Of a DNA stretch of 64,000 nt, positions 27,401 to 37,488 are shown one piece after another. How positions within the stretch are numbered: the stretch's first letter is position 1; each line of letters starts with the position of its first letter. The stretch comes from Apteryx mantelli (Eukaryota; Chordata; Aves; Apterygiformes; Apterygidae), in assembly GCF_036417845.1 (NCBI RefSeq), contig NC_089994.1, forward strand, positions 16,634,001 through 16,698,000, in the 5' to 3' direction. The notes beneath the pieces were generated by a model. It made no database searches. It had not been told where the DNA came from and worked only from the letters and a program-made list of their open reading frames with translations. The position numbers were made by a program, and so were the translations under genes.

Positions 27401-27541
27401 CCCGTCCATGGCATGCACGAAATCCCCGTGATACATTTTACTCTTTAATTTCTCCTCCAAATTGAAACTCCTGATGCTGACAATTTCCTCCACATCCGAG
27501 AGGTCCTCGTTCTCATCGTATCTCCTTCTGCCAATAGATCG
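27397..27541 (-). CDS. KDM2B: KDM2B coding exon 2
   Basis: The reverse complement reads ttttctag, then an open frame [19 protein letters not shown], a segment ending H-A-M-D-G-K, and a gtaaat donor. It is 145 nt: 48 codons (residues 12-59) plus one base. The frame matches the KDM2B segment before the JmjC domain (human [17 protein letters not shown], later GDFVHAMEGK). The paralogue KDM2A differs here (RRRYEDDGISDDE), which decides the assignment. Compared with human, D and Q of IDRQRY are G and R. The last base G joins AT of the next exon to make Asp60. Confidence 0.95.
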
Positions 27542-28792
27542 CTAGAAAACAAAAATATATGGTACAGAAAATGGGGTTGGTGGGGAGCAAAGTGCATGAA
27601 TCGTGCAGGATGATTTGATAAATATAATCTGGGAGAAATAATTAAGCTTGCAAGACACAAAATTAACAAAACCTTAACCAAAACAAGCCATAACACAGCT
27701 GCATGCACAACCTTTTCCATCTCGTGGCACTGAGCTAGACAAGAATAACAGGTGTTTGGCTGCAGAAAAACTAAAACTTGTGCTATTTTTTGGGAGCAAG
27801 CATTTAAATGCAAACACGAGACACACATAACTCGCTGAAAATTCACAAGCTACAGCACTGATGCATTTTGCAATCCCGTAAAAATCGTGAACGGCAGCCA
27901 CGGCTCGTTAGCAACCGGATCATTTTTATTATTTTTGCACGTGAACACCAGCTAATTCCCCGGGGGGGGGGGGAGAGATCATTAAATCGGAGGCTCGGTA
28001 TTCGGGTTTCGGTATTTACATAATCCAAGTGTTTCCATAGTCACACCGGAAGCCGCGATTTAAAAACAGATCGCATTATGTAACGCCGCGATTTATTTGC
28101 TTTCCATCGCCCCCCCCTTCTCCCCCCCCCCCGGCCCAAACCCCCCGTTTCTCGCAGCGCCCCGCGCGTTATTGCGGCGCGGCCAGAGCCTGCGCACTTT
28201 TCCCACGCCGAAAGCCAGGGGGGTCCGCGCAGAGGGGGCAGGAATGAGTTAACGGCGGCGAGAGGGGGGTGCGAGTAGGCCCGGCGGAGGCCGGTGCCGC
28301 TGCCCAGGGCCGGCGGGGAAGTTGCTGGCGGCGGCGGCGGCGGCGGCGGCGGCGGGCCGGGCGCGGCGGCGGCGGGGCTGCGCGGCGCGGCGCGGCCGGC
28401 GGCGGGGGACGGGGGACGGCGGCCGCGCACAAAGGTAGGTGCCCGGGGGGAGCGCGGCTGCACCGGCTGCCGCCGCGGCTCTGCGCCGCTCCCGGCGCTG
28501 CACACGCCGCTTCGCTCGGCACACATTTAAAATCCGCCCCGGCAGCCAAGCCTATACAAACACACACTTGATCAGCACAAACCCTTACCCGCAGGAAAAA
28601 AAAAATATTATTGTCCCACCCTCTCCTTCCCCTCGGTTAAATTCCACCCCCTTCCCGAGTGTCTAAGCTGATCTCTCGCAAACTAAGTAGCTCTGCTGCC
28701 TACATTTTACATGCATTTCTTCCCTTTGCAAACAATTAAGCAAAATCAATTAAAAGGCACAAATAGGAAATAGACAGAAGCCAGCTACACAC
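27542..28792 (-). other. KDM2B: KDM2B intron 1, with CpG-dense and CGG-repeat DNA
   Basis: This intron lies between the 11-residue first coding exon and exon 2. The half near exon 2 is AT-rich. From about 28.04 kb it is CpG-dense, with a pure (GGC)n run at 28328-28355 and C runs near 28110-28147. Open frames of 130-160 codons on both strands here encode only low-complexity Pro/Arg/Ala strings and follow from base composition. Confidence 0.75.
28328..28355. repeat. (GGC)n trinucleotide repeat
   Basis: About nine uninterrupted GGC units occur inside the KDM2B CpG island in intron 1, followed by further imperfect CGG-rich sequence to about 28415. Confidence 0.9.
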
Positions 28793-28825
28793 CAATCTTC
28801 TTCCAGAGTCTTTCTCTGCCTCCAT
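28793..28825 (-). CDS. KDM2B: KDM2B coding exon 1 (N-terminal 11 residues)
   Basis: The minus strand has an ATG at 28825-28823 that opens MEAEKDSGRRL and then meets a GT donor (gtgtgt, a weak match) just below 28793. These residues are, from memory, those of the human KDM2B isoform that starts MEAEKDSGRRLRAIDRQRYDEN. Joined in phase 0 to the exon at 27397-27541 it gives the same length and alignment as the human N-terminus. The exon continues upstream as 5'UTR, and the first exon should begin in the CpG island to the right. KDM2B is an H3K36 demethylase and CxxC/F-box/LRR protein that recruits the PRC1.1 Polycomb complex to unmethylated CpG islands in the nucleus. The other human N-terminus (starting MAGPQ) was not found in the window. 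Confidence 0.85.
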
Positions 28826-30641
28826 TTTTTTGGAGAGTTTCATCACTTAATTGTCAACAGTTCCTGTCCTGCATTTTTGGCCCAAATAGGGAGGAGGAAA
28901 AACAAAAGCCATCCAGGTCTCTCTAAAGTTTTGCAATTTTGCACCAGCACTTTTTTTTTGGGGGGGGGGAGGAGGGGGAGGGAAGGGGAGGGGGGCGGCG
29001 ATGCGTTTTGCAAAGTCCTAAGGAACCATTTTCAGGCACTGCGTGTGGAGCGGGGCGCAGGCGTCGCAGTGCCCGGAACGTAAACAGTGGCGGGGCCGGG
29101 CCGGCCCGGGGGCGCCCGGGCGCTGGGCTCGCCGCCGCCGCCGCCGGCTCGCCCGCCCGCTCGCCCGCCGTGTTGTTGTCAGGTCACGAGTGCGCCGCGG
29201 GCGCGGCACGCAGGCGCTGAGCGGCGGGGCAGCGCGCCGCGGGGGCTGGGGCTGGGGGGCTGCGCGGCGCCCCGCGGAGCGACTGCGCCGCCAGCACAAA
29301 GGCGCGGAGCGGCGCGCGGGGGGGGGGGGGACGGCGGCTCCGCGGGCGCGCACGGCGAGCGGAGCGGCGCGGAGCAGAGCAGAGGGGCACCCGCGCAGCG
29401 CGGGCTCGGAAGTGCGCTTACTGTTTTTTGCTCGAAATCCCCCGCGACGGAACCAGCCGCGACCGTGGAAGAAGAAGGGGTGCCTCGGATAAGCAGCTGC
29501 AAATCAACGTTGGAAAATAATTAGTAACACTTAGTCTTACTGCTCCGTTTAATTAAGCGCCCTGTTTTGCATAGGCTTAATTTCTGTGTCTTCTCCTGTT
29601 ACACGTGCGGCGAGAAGTTTGGCAAGATAGTCCTCCCAAAGTCAAAGGAGCTCTCTGCGGCAGCGTGCCACGGGCTTACGCGTAAAGCGTTGTGAGAGCT
29701 GCGTCTGTATTTATTTTGTAAGGATGGATCCTAATGTCTATAAAGATAATGTATTATTCAGTGTTAAAGAAAACAAAGTTGGGTTTATAATATGTGCGTA
29801 CAACAGACAGAAATCGCAGATGACTGATGAGATTGCAAGTAAAAAGGAATTTATATAATAGAGATATTGATGTAGAAAATCTACGGTTTGGGATATGCTG
29901 CAGGCTCTTAAGATTCTCGGAGCCTTTCATTTCCAGAACACCAATTCACATCTAGTCCAGATTGAGACTGAGCAAATATTGGGACCATCTGAGTGCAACA
30001 GCAGGGTCAGACTGCAGGTTTTGAACAGCTGCCTTCAGGTTCCAGAGTGTTGCATGGCTCTGGAGTGACATCCTTTACCATCCAACCCCCGTCCCCCCAA
30101 AAAAGAGGACATCAAAGCATATCTAAACTCATGGTCATGGGCAGATGGCTTTGACAGCGCTCCTCTATTTTCCTTTTTGCAGATACAATTTTTGAGATTG
30201 ACACTGAGAGTAACTGTGCTGCTACCTTCAGTATGGTTGTTGCTCGTGGGCAAGCAAAGATTGAGAACCACGGGCCTAGCCACTACAAATCTCAGCAGCA
30301 AATTTCAAACTGTTTCTATGGCTTTAATTTTCAGATCAGTTAAATGGAGACTAAACATTTTATTAAAATAGGGCAATTCTCTTTACTGTTCCTGTCTGCT
30401 TTTACCCAACAGAAACAAATTCATATAGAATCCAGTTACCTTTTGTATACCTAATCAATTAAATTCTAGGTACTATATCAACATATTAAATATTATGCAA
30501 AACATAAAACATTCAAATTCAACTTCATGGGCCTTTCTGGACATCTCTTTAGAAAGCTCCATATTTTAATGAACCATGACACATGGATAAAGGAAGATTT
30601 TGTCTCGCAGATAGAATACTACCTTAGGATTTAAGGTAGTA

Positions 30642-30740
30642 GACTTCTGTTTCTGAATCTGCCAGTAACTGTTTGCGGAATCTTGAAAAATCATGTAATC
30701 TTTCTCTAACATTTCCCTATTTGCAGATGATTTAACTTTA
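30642..30740 (+). repeat. MIR-like SINE fragment
   Basis: The order ttctgaatctgccagtaact, aatcatgtaatctttctcta, then catttccctatttgcagatga follows the MIR core and 3' part (…ctctgccact…caagtcacttaatctctct…gtttcc…tctgtaaaatg). Moderate support. Confidence 0.5.
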
Positions 30741-33374
30741 TTATCATATAGAAGTGTTGTATAGGTTATACATTGAAGTGTGGATTCCAGATGTCTATTA
30801 TATCAAATGCATTATTAATCCATAATCCTCAAAAGATGTCTGCATATGATGACTTTTCAGCCAAGATTACTCAATCTTAAAATTAAATGCATGTGTGCAT
30901 CTGTAGGATTGAGGACAGAGTATTTGTATAAGTTAAATTGATGTTACTAGAGAATCATCAGACAAAAACACATAATCCATCCATTCTATAAAAGTCCACT
31001 GAAAAAGACAGAACAGAGACATAAAAGAAAATCAGCTCATTTTTCTAAATCTTTTTTTTGGATATGAGCAATCTGAGACTCTTGGTATATCAAGCAAACC
31101 CACCAAGGACTATATTGATCACATACACCTGGAAATACTAAAGCACATTATTGAAGTATGGAAGTAAATACGTTTCAGAAATATCACAGTTTTAATCTAC
31201 AGACCTCCAGACATAGAAAATGCATTGTTAATCTTCTTTTAAGACAGAAATTATTTGTATTAAACTACAATTCATTCTACCATTAAAATAATATTGTAAT
31301 CACTTAGTGTATTAATTCATAACAAAATAACTAAGCCACAAACTTAACTAAAAAAACGGGTATGATATAGATGATGAGAATATCCACAGCTGCATTAGAT
31401 AGGATAAAAACATTTAGAAGCAATATTAAACCCATGTGCTTCAGGACACAGGTTAACTGCTAACAGATGAGGGTTAGGGCTCGTTTCCCTTCTGAGCAGG
31501 TCATTCCACAATTTTCCACCAGGGGGTTCTGATAGTGCCTGGTGCTGATCCTGTCAGGCAGCACTTGCTACAGCAGAGCCCATTACTGCAGCAAGTCAGG
31601 GTTTCTTTCCAATCCAGAATAAGGGAAAAACAATTAATATTGTGAAAAGGAGGGACGATTCTCGAGAAATGGGTTCAGATGAACTGCCTCTCCCCCTCCC
31701 CCCAAAAAACCTAGAAACCTTCTGTTTGATGTCAATTTAACTTAAATTTTTACGTTCTAATCATGTTTCACAATGTGTTCAATCTTGACCTTGTCTGCTT
31801 GAAACTAGGATCTGTCATTTAATAAAACTTACATTCCAAAGCTCACAATAAAGTAAGAACTCTAATTCTGTGCTTGGGATGGCTGTATGAAGAAATGGAT
31901 TAATTTTGTCCCTATTGAGCTTTCAGACATACTTATTTCCCATTGGATAGAATGGACAGAAATAATCTTTTAAACATTTTAAAAAACATCTTTCAGCATG
32001 TAAGACCTACCATTACATACCTTACCTTGGGTTAAGATGTAAGGCTAGATATTTAACCACTTCATTGCTGTATGAAATAAGTTTAAAATGATTATATGAT
32101 TTTCTAGACAAGACAGATCAAAATATTTAATCTCTAGAAATTCCATCAATTAAACTTTCAGTTTTACCTTAGATGAGATTAGAAGAGATACTTGCCTTAA
32201 CTTCCTCACTGCTTTGGACTGCTGACAATCCTTTCTTTATTTGCTTCTTGCAATTGCTACTCCTGGTGTATTGTTTTTAATGCAGAACTACCATACTTTC
32301 CATTTTGTGGTAACCTGATTTGGTTTTGGTACGATAACAGGAACAAATGGAAGTGATCATTTGCATGTGAAGCTAGCAATATGGTTTAGAAAGAAAGACT
32401 GTTATGCAGAGGGTAGCACCTTTGCATGCTAAGTACCATATCACATTAATAGTGTCATATGGTACTCAGAGCACCTATACTTCCTATTCATTTCTCCTAC
32501 AGAAAATACAGAAGTACATTTATAGCAGAAAATTTCATGAGTATCCTTGTGACAGTGTACAGATCTCTCAGGGCTCTCTGGAAAGAAACTTGGACTTCTG
32601 CCACCTGCTCCAATTGTGTTCATGCATAAATGATTCAGGGAATGGGTTGAAATTACCTGTAATTAGGGGTAATAGTGGGCTGCTGCTGAAAGGGGTGGTT
32701 CCCTTTCTCTTGTGCGCACCTCCCTCTTGCATTAGGTCTGGTGCTCATGCAGCCACAGGGTAAGTCAGTTCGGCGAGCGAATCCAACAGAAAGCTAATCC
32801 ATCAAGAAAAAGTATTTTTCATCGGGTCAGCTTGCTGAGGTCTTTGCTCTGTAGCCATTTGAACACTGTAGTCTACAGAACAGTGAGTGGGGGGAGATGA
32901 AGGAAGAGTGCAGGACTACACCCTTTTGGTGGTCTCCTGTAATTGCACTGGTCGGAGGTAACATCAGACCACAACCTTGAACCTCCAGGACCATTTCAGG
33001 AGAACTCCCTGAAGCTTTTCTAAGAGTTAAGTAAGCATGGCTGACTCTTTATTTCAGCTAACTCAAGAATGGCAGTATAGAAGTATGTGCAATAATGAGT
33101 AGTTCGGTTTGGAAATAGAAGAATGTATCCTGTTTAGTTTGTATTTTACAGCTCAGAAATCACTGGATGGAGCATAAAGAAAAAAATGGGTACACTGTTA
33201 TAGTGCTAACATTTTGGTTGAAGAAGAAGGCTTGATCCCTAATAATTTATGTTTTTTCTATTTAACAAACTGATTTTTTATTTTTGATAGGAAAGAAAAT
33301 AATGCTTATTTTAAAGCTACAATGATGGAGCTTATAAGTTTGGAATTAAGCATGGTTTTTGTTTGGAAATGTGG

Positions 33375-33455
33375 ATGGGACAGTATGAGATTTATTTACT
33401 GGCTGGGTCTGATCCAGTAGGTCCCTTTCAATACTATGTTTCTTTGAATGAAATA
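33375..33455 (+). mobile_element. CR1 LINE 3'-end remnant
   Basis: The words gatccagtaggtccctttca, then atactatgtttctttgaatg, match the CR1 3' terminus (…gatctagtaggtcccttccaa…ctatgattctatgaa). No coding capacity. Confidence 0.55.
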
Positions 33456-35529
33456 TGAACTAAACAATATCAACTCATCAGCGTGCAATATTGTTACATC
33501 TTCCAAAGCCCTTTCTGATGAACAGAAACAGGAGTGATGGATAGAATGGAAAAACAGTGAGTTCAAAGCATTTTTATGTAACTCTTAGATCACAAGGGAA
33601 GTAAGTAACCTGGATTTACTATATGAAAAGCTTCCATTCTGACTAAACTTCTAATTTTGTTTAGTTATACTATGTATACTAAAAGCAGCACAATCAAGAA
33701 AGCGGTCTTTGTGCTGCAATACAGCAGGCACTCCATCTTTTTACCAACAAGACCTAACTCGTCAAGCAGTCTATTTTTAATACAATTATTTAGAAAGACA
33801 GCTGAAGTCCTTCTTAGTTAGACATTTCTCTCTCAGGTTTTTCTGTAGCTTACAGAGTACTAAATCAGATAAACAGCAGCTGTGGTAATGATGAATTCAA
33901 AATTTATAATTATACCCTATTCTACTTCTATAGCTATTTAATTAATGCTATTGAGTCTCCCTTTACAACAGCTTACACTTCTGCACCAATATCATAAATA
34001 CAAGCATGTTCTTTTTTAGATTAAATCCGATTTTAGGAAACAGGACAAGAACTAGGTATTATTTGTGCAGTGGTACTCACACGTTATTTTACCATTCAAC
34101 CATCATTGTGCACAAAGACAAGAAGAACCAGTGAATAATCTTGTTGCGTACACATGCAAAAACATATTTTGCATGGCCTATGAACAGCAATGCAAAATAT
34201 TTTAAAATGTATGATTCCACAGAAATTAAATGACAGAGGAACAGTCTTAAGGAACCTTTGCTTGAGATGTGGGGGAAATTTTTATTGCTGTTTTTTGATG
34301 GTTACCATTTTCCCAAGTAAAATGCAGTAATGAAATCACAATATGGTTGTTACTCATTGCTTTGCAATCTGCTGCTCAGACTTAGCCTGTAGTATAAATG
34401 GGAAACAGAAAAAGCATTCTGATTGGGAAGATTGCTTTTTTTTTCTTTCTTTCTTTTTAAGAATTAAAACATATTGAGCAAAGAGTAGAATTTTCTAATG
34501 CTATTTTATGCTGGCCTTTCACTCAAATGGATCCTATGGAGTAGTATTGTCATCCCTAAAAGAGAAGGCAATAGCAAGCATTCCATGTAGTCATCTGCAC
34601 AACAGCAAAGGTTTTACAGAAAAAGTCGGTAGGTCAAACTCATTCTCTTGCCAGAGGTGTTTTAATGCCCCTGCAGATAAAATCTCACCAAGAGTTGTTT
34701 TTAACATGAAGATTCAGTTTATTTCCTGACAAAGGTCATTCAGTTCTATTGCAGTAAGAAACTGTAGTTCCAGGAAACGTGTCTGGAGACTTCAAATCGT
34801 TAAAAGTATTCCTTGGATGCTTCAACTATCCCTTTTTAAAGAATGCTGTGTCAATTAACTAAAAAGTGTAACAGTGACCTATGTTAGTATAGATTGTCCT
34901 CAATTTTACATTAGAATATGTGTAACTAAGTGAATAACTTTGCAAATCAGAGAAAGGCATGAAGAGAGGAACACAGCAAACATGTTTAGGACTTATGTGC
35001 CACATTTTTTTTCCTGTTCATAAATAAGATAGTTTCAAAGCAACAGACAATTAGTAATATTTTTGATTATTTCTAATGCAACTAGTGTTGCAGTGATTCA
35101 GCTTGTATGTGACCATCCCTGTACCTGTAAATAGTAAAAATTATACTTCTCCAGGATTGCTTATTTCTATTGTTAAAATTCTGAATTTTTTACTAGGAAT
35201 TGTTAGCAACGGGTTTCTTTCACATCCCTTAAGAACTCTCCAGATCCACAAGTTCTTCAGGGCACAAGCACAGTATTAAATGTCAAATTTTCAGAAATCC
35301 TCTTCATAATTGTGCCACATATTTGCTATGGAATTTGGCTCTCATTTCCCCTCTGTAAAATAAAGAAGAAAAAAAAACGGTGTAGCAATGTTGGGTGGTA
35401 ATTAAGTCTTTTGACATTGACAGTATATATCAGTTGAAACATTCTGCTTAATAATCAGCTTTATCAATTATCAACTGTTGATAAAAGCTAGCTTATCAGC
35501 AGCACCTCAGAGGCAGGCCTCGGTTGAGG

Positions 35530-37010
35530 CTCCTGGAAGCAGCAGAGTGGGGACAAGATGGGGGACCCCTCTCCTCAGTGCGGGCCAGGGGGAGGCAGCA
35601 GAGGAGGGACAAGATGGGGACCCTTGCCTCAGTGCAGGCTGGGGGGAGGCGGCAGAGGGGGACAAGATGGGGACCCCTCTCCTCAGTGCGGGCTGGGGGG
35701 AGGCAGCAGAGGGGGGACAAGATGGGGACCCCTTGCTTCAGTGCAGGTGTGAGGAGGTAGCAGAGGGGGGACAAGATGGGGGACCCCTCTCCTCAGTGCG
35801 GGCTGGGGGAGGCAGCAGAGGAGGGACAAGATGGGGACCCCTCTCCTCAGTGCGGGCTGGGGGAGGCGGCAGAGGGGGGACAAGATGGGGACCCTTGCCT
35901 CAGCGCAGGCCGGGGGAGGCAGCAAAGGGGGGACAAGATGGGGACCCCTCTCCTCAGTGCGGGCTGGGGGAGGCGGCAGAGGGGGGACAAGATGGGGACC
36001 CCTCTCCTCAGTGCGGGCTGGGGGAGGCGGCAGAGGGGGGACAAGATGGGGACCCCTCTCCTCAGCACAGGCCGGGGGAGGCAGCAAAGGGGGGACAAGA
36101 TGGGGACCCCTCTCCTCAGCGTGGGCTGGGGGAGGCGGCAGAGGGGGGACAAGATGGGGACCCTTGCCTCAGCGCAGGCTGGGGGGAGGCGGCAGAGGGG
36201 GACAAGATGGGGGACCCTTCGCCTCAGCGCGGGCCAGGGGGAGGCAGCAGAGGGGGGACAAGATGGGGACCCCTCGCCTCAGTGCAGGCCGGGGGGAGGC
36301 GGCAGAGGGGGACAAGATGGGGGACCTCTGGCCTCAGTGCAGGCTGGGGAGAGGTGGCAGAGGGGGGACAAGATGGGGGACCCCTGGCCTCAGCACGGGC
36401 CGGGAGAGGTGGCAGAGGGGGGACAAGATGGGGGACCCCTGGCCTCAGCGCGGGCCGGGGGAGGCGGCAGAGGGGGGACAAGATGGGGGACCCTCGCCTC
36501 AGCGCGGGCCGGGGGCAGGCAGCATAGGAGGGACAAGATGGGGTCCCCTCGCCTCAGTGCAGGTGCGGGGAGGCGGCAGAGGGGGACAAGATGGGGTCCC
36601 CTCGCCTCAGTGCAGGTGCGGGGAGGTGGCAGAGGGGGACAAGATGGGGTCCCCTCGCCTCAGCACGGGCCGGGGGGAGGCGGCAGAGGGGGGACAAGAT
36701 GGGGTCCCCTCGCCTCAGCGCGGGCCAGGGGGAGGCGGCAGAGGGGGGACAAGATGGGGGACCCTCGCCTCAGCGTGGGGCAGGGGGAGGCGGCAGAGTG
36801 GGGACAAGATGGGGTCCCCTCGCCTCAGCGCGGGCCAGGGGCAGGCAGCAGAGGAGGGACAAGATGGGGTCCCCTCGCCTCAGTGCAGGTGCGGGGAGGC
36901 GGCAGAGGGGGACAAGATGGGGTCCCCTCGCCTCAGTGCAGGTGTGGGGAGGCGGCAGAAGGGGGACAAGATGGGGTCCCCTCGCCTCAGCGCGGGCCGG
37001 GGGAGGCCCA
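35530..37010. repeat. G-rich minisatellite, 27 copies of a ~54-bp unit
   Basis: The string ggacaagatggg recurs 27 times, starting near 35551, 35607, 35660, 35715, 35769, 35824, 35878 and so on to 36963. Spacing is 52-56 bp, mostly 53-55. Each unit holds a G run, acaagatgggg, a C-rich stretch ending cctcag, then a gggggaggcggcag block. Subtypes are ordered along the array: early copies mostly have ggggacccct, central ones gggggacccctggcctcag, and copies from about 36531 mostly ggggtcccctcgcctcag. Because the mean period is close to a multiple of three, frames stay open for 350-480 codons; these are not genes. The array ends at the ORAI1 CpG island. Confidence 0.95.
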
Positions 37011-37252
37011 CAGCCCCTCGCGCCTCCTCCCTCACGGCGGGCGGCCCCGCAGGCGCGAAGCCGGCGGCGACTCCCCCCTCCGGCTGCCCGCCGCGCTGCC
37101 GGGAAGCGGCCGAAGGGAGGCGGGGGCCGCGCCGCGCCGCGCAGCCCAATGAGGCGGTGGCGGGGCGGTGCCGGCGGGCGGCGGCGCGCAGGCTCGCAGC
37201 GCCGCGGCGGCAGCAGGCGCGGCCCCAGCACCGGCAGCAGCCGCCGGGCGCC

Positions 37253-37264
37253 ATGGGGTGTTAG
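37253..37264 (+). other. Minimal upstream ORF (ATG + 2 codons + stop)
   Basis: ATG GGG TGT TAG lies 122 nt upstream of the ORAI1 ATG, in another frame. Its context (gggcgccATGG, G at -3 and G at +4) is strong, while the ORAI1 ATG has C at -3 and A at +4. If included in the mRNA it could reduce initiation at ORAI1. Inclusion depends on the unknown start site. Confidence 0.4.
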
Positions 37265-37374
37265 AGCAGCTGGCGCCCTCGCTCTCCAGCCGGAAGGAGC
37301 CGCCGCCGCCGCCGCGTGCCTCCCTCTCCGCCCCGCTCGGTTCCTCTTCCCGCCTCGCTCGCCGCCCGGAGCCC

Positions 37375-37488
37375 ATGAGCCTGAACGAGCACTCGATGCA
37401 GGCGCTGTCCTGGCGGAAGCTCTACCTGAGCCGCGCCAAGCTGAAAGCCTCCAGCCGCACCTCCGCGCTGCTCTCCGGCTTCGCCATG
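37375..37488 (+). CDS. ORAI1: ORAI1 coding exon 1 (residues 1-38)
   Basis: ORAI1 is the plasma-membrane pore subunit of the CRAC channel, opened by the ER calcium sensor STIM1 after store depletion. This exon encodes [20 protein letters not shown] and then [18 protein letters not shown], followed by a gtgagc donor. It matches human ORAI1 from Met64 onward. ORAI2 shares the ALSWRKLYL segment but has TSNHHSVQ before it, so ORAI1 is the better call. Arg28 equals human Arg91 (site of the SCID mutation) and Gly35 equals Gly98 of the hinge. The start is fixed by an in-frame TGA at 37150-37152 with no in-frame ATG before 37375. The YPDWIGQSYSEV segment of human ORAI1 is absent. Confidence 0.96.

Larger units (their letters stand above)
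28040..29480 (-). promoter_or_regulatory. KDM2B: CpG island, probable KDM2B promoter
   Basis: The region is very GC-rich with frequent CpG, GC boxes and G runs, and it surrounds and lies upstream of the first KDM2B coding exon on the minus strand. The densest part, about 29.04-29.42 kb, is 200-600 bp upstream of the ATG, where transcription start sites would be expected. I saw no TATA box that clearly fits, as is usual for a CpG-island promoter. The exact start site cannot be read from the sequence. Confidence 0.7.
29481..35530. other. Intergenic region between KDM2B and ORAI1
   Basis: Six kilobases of AT-rich DNA separate the divergent KDM2B and ORAI1 promoters. I see no recognisable protein exon. 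It holds a MIR-like fragment (about 30642-30740), a 10-bp-arm inverted repeat at 30617-30641, and a CR1 3'-end remnant near 33375-33455. A 119-codon plus-strand open frame at 32404-32763 resembles no family I know. A divergent noncoding transcript from the KDM2B island is possible but not visible in sequence. Confidence 0.6.

Noticed and set aside
28041-28567. Minus-strand frames of 132 and 161 codons upstream of KDM2B exon 2
   Set aside because: Low-complexity Pro/Arg/Ala strings set by the CGG-rich island, with no match to either known KDM2B N-terminus. The true first coding exon is at 28793-28825.
30617-30641. Hairpin with 10-bp arms containing aaggtagta, reminiscent of let-7
   Set aside because: The arms (TACTACCTTA and its complement) and 5-nt loop are far too short for a miRNA precursor, and the let-7 start TGAGGTAG is not present. 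Probably chance.
37168-37374. In-frame N-terminal extension of ORAI1
   Set aside because: It starts with GTG, contains no ATG, follows an in-frame TGA at 37150, and lacks the conserved human N-terminal segment. It is treated as 5'UTR.
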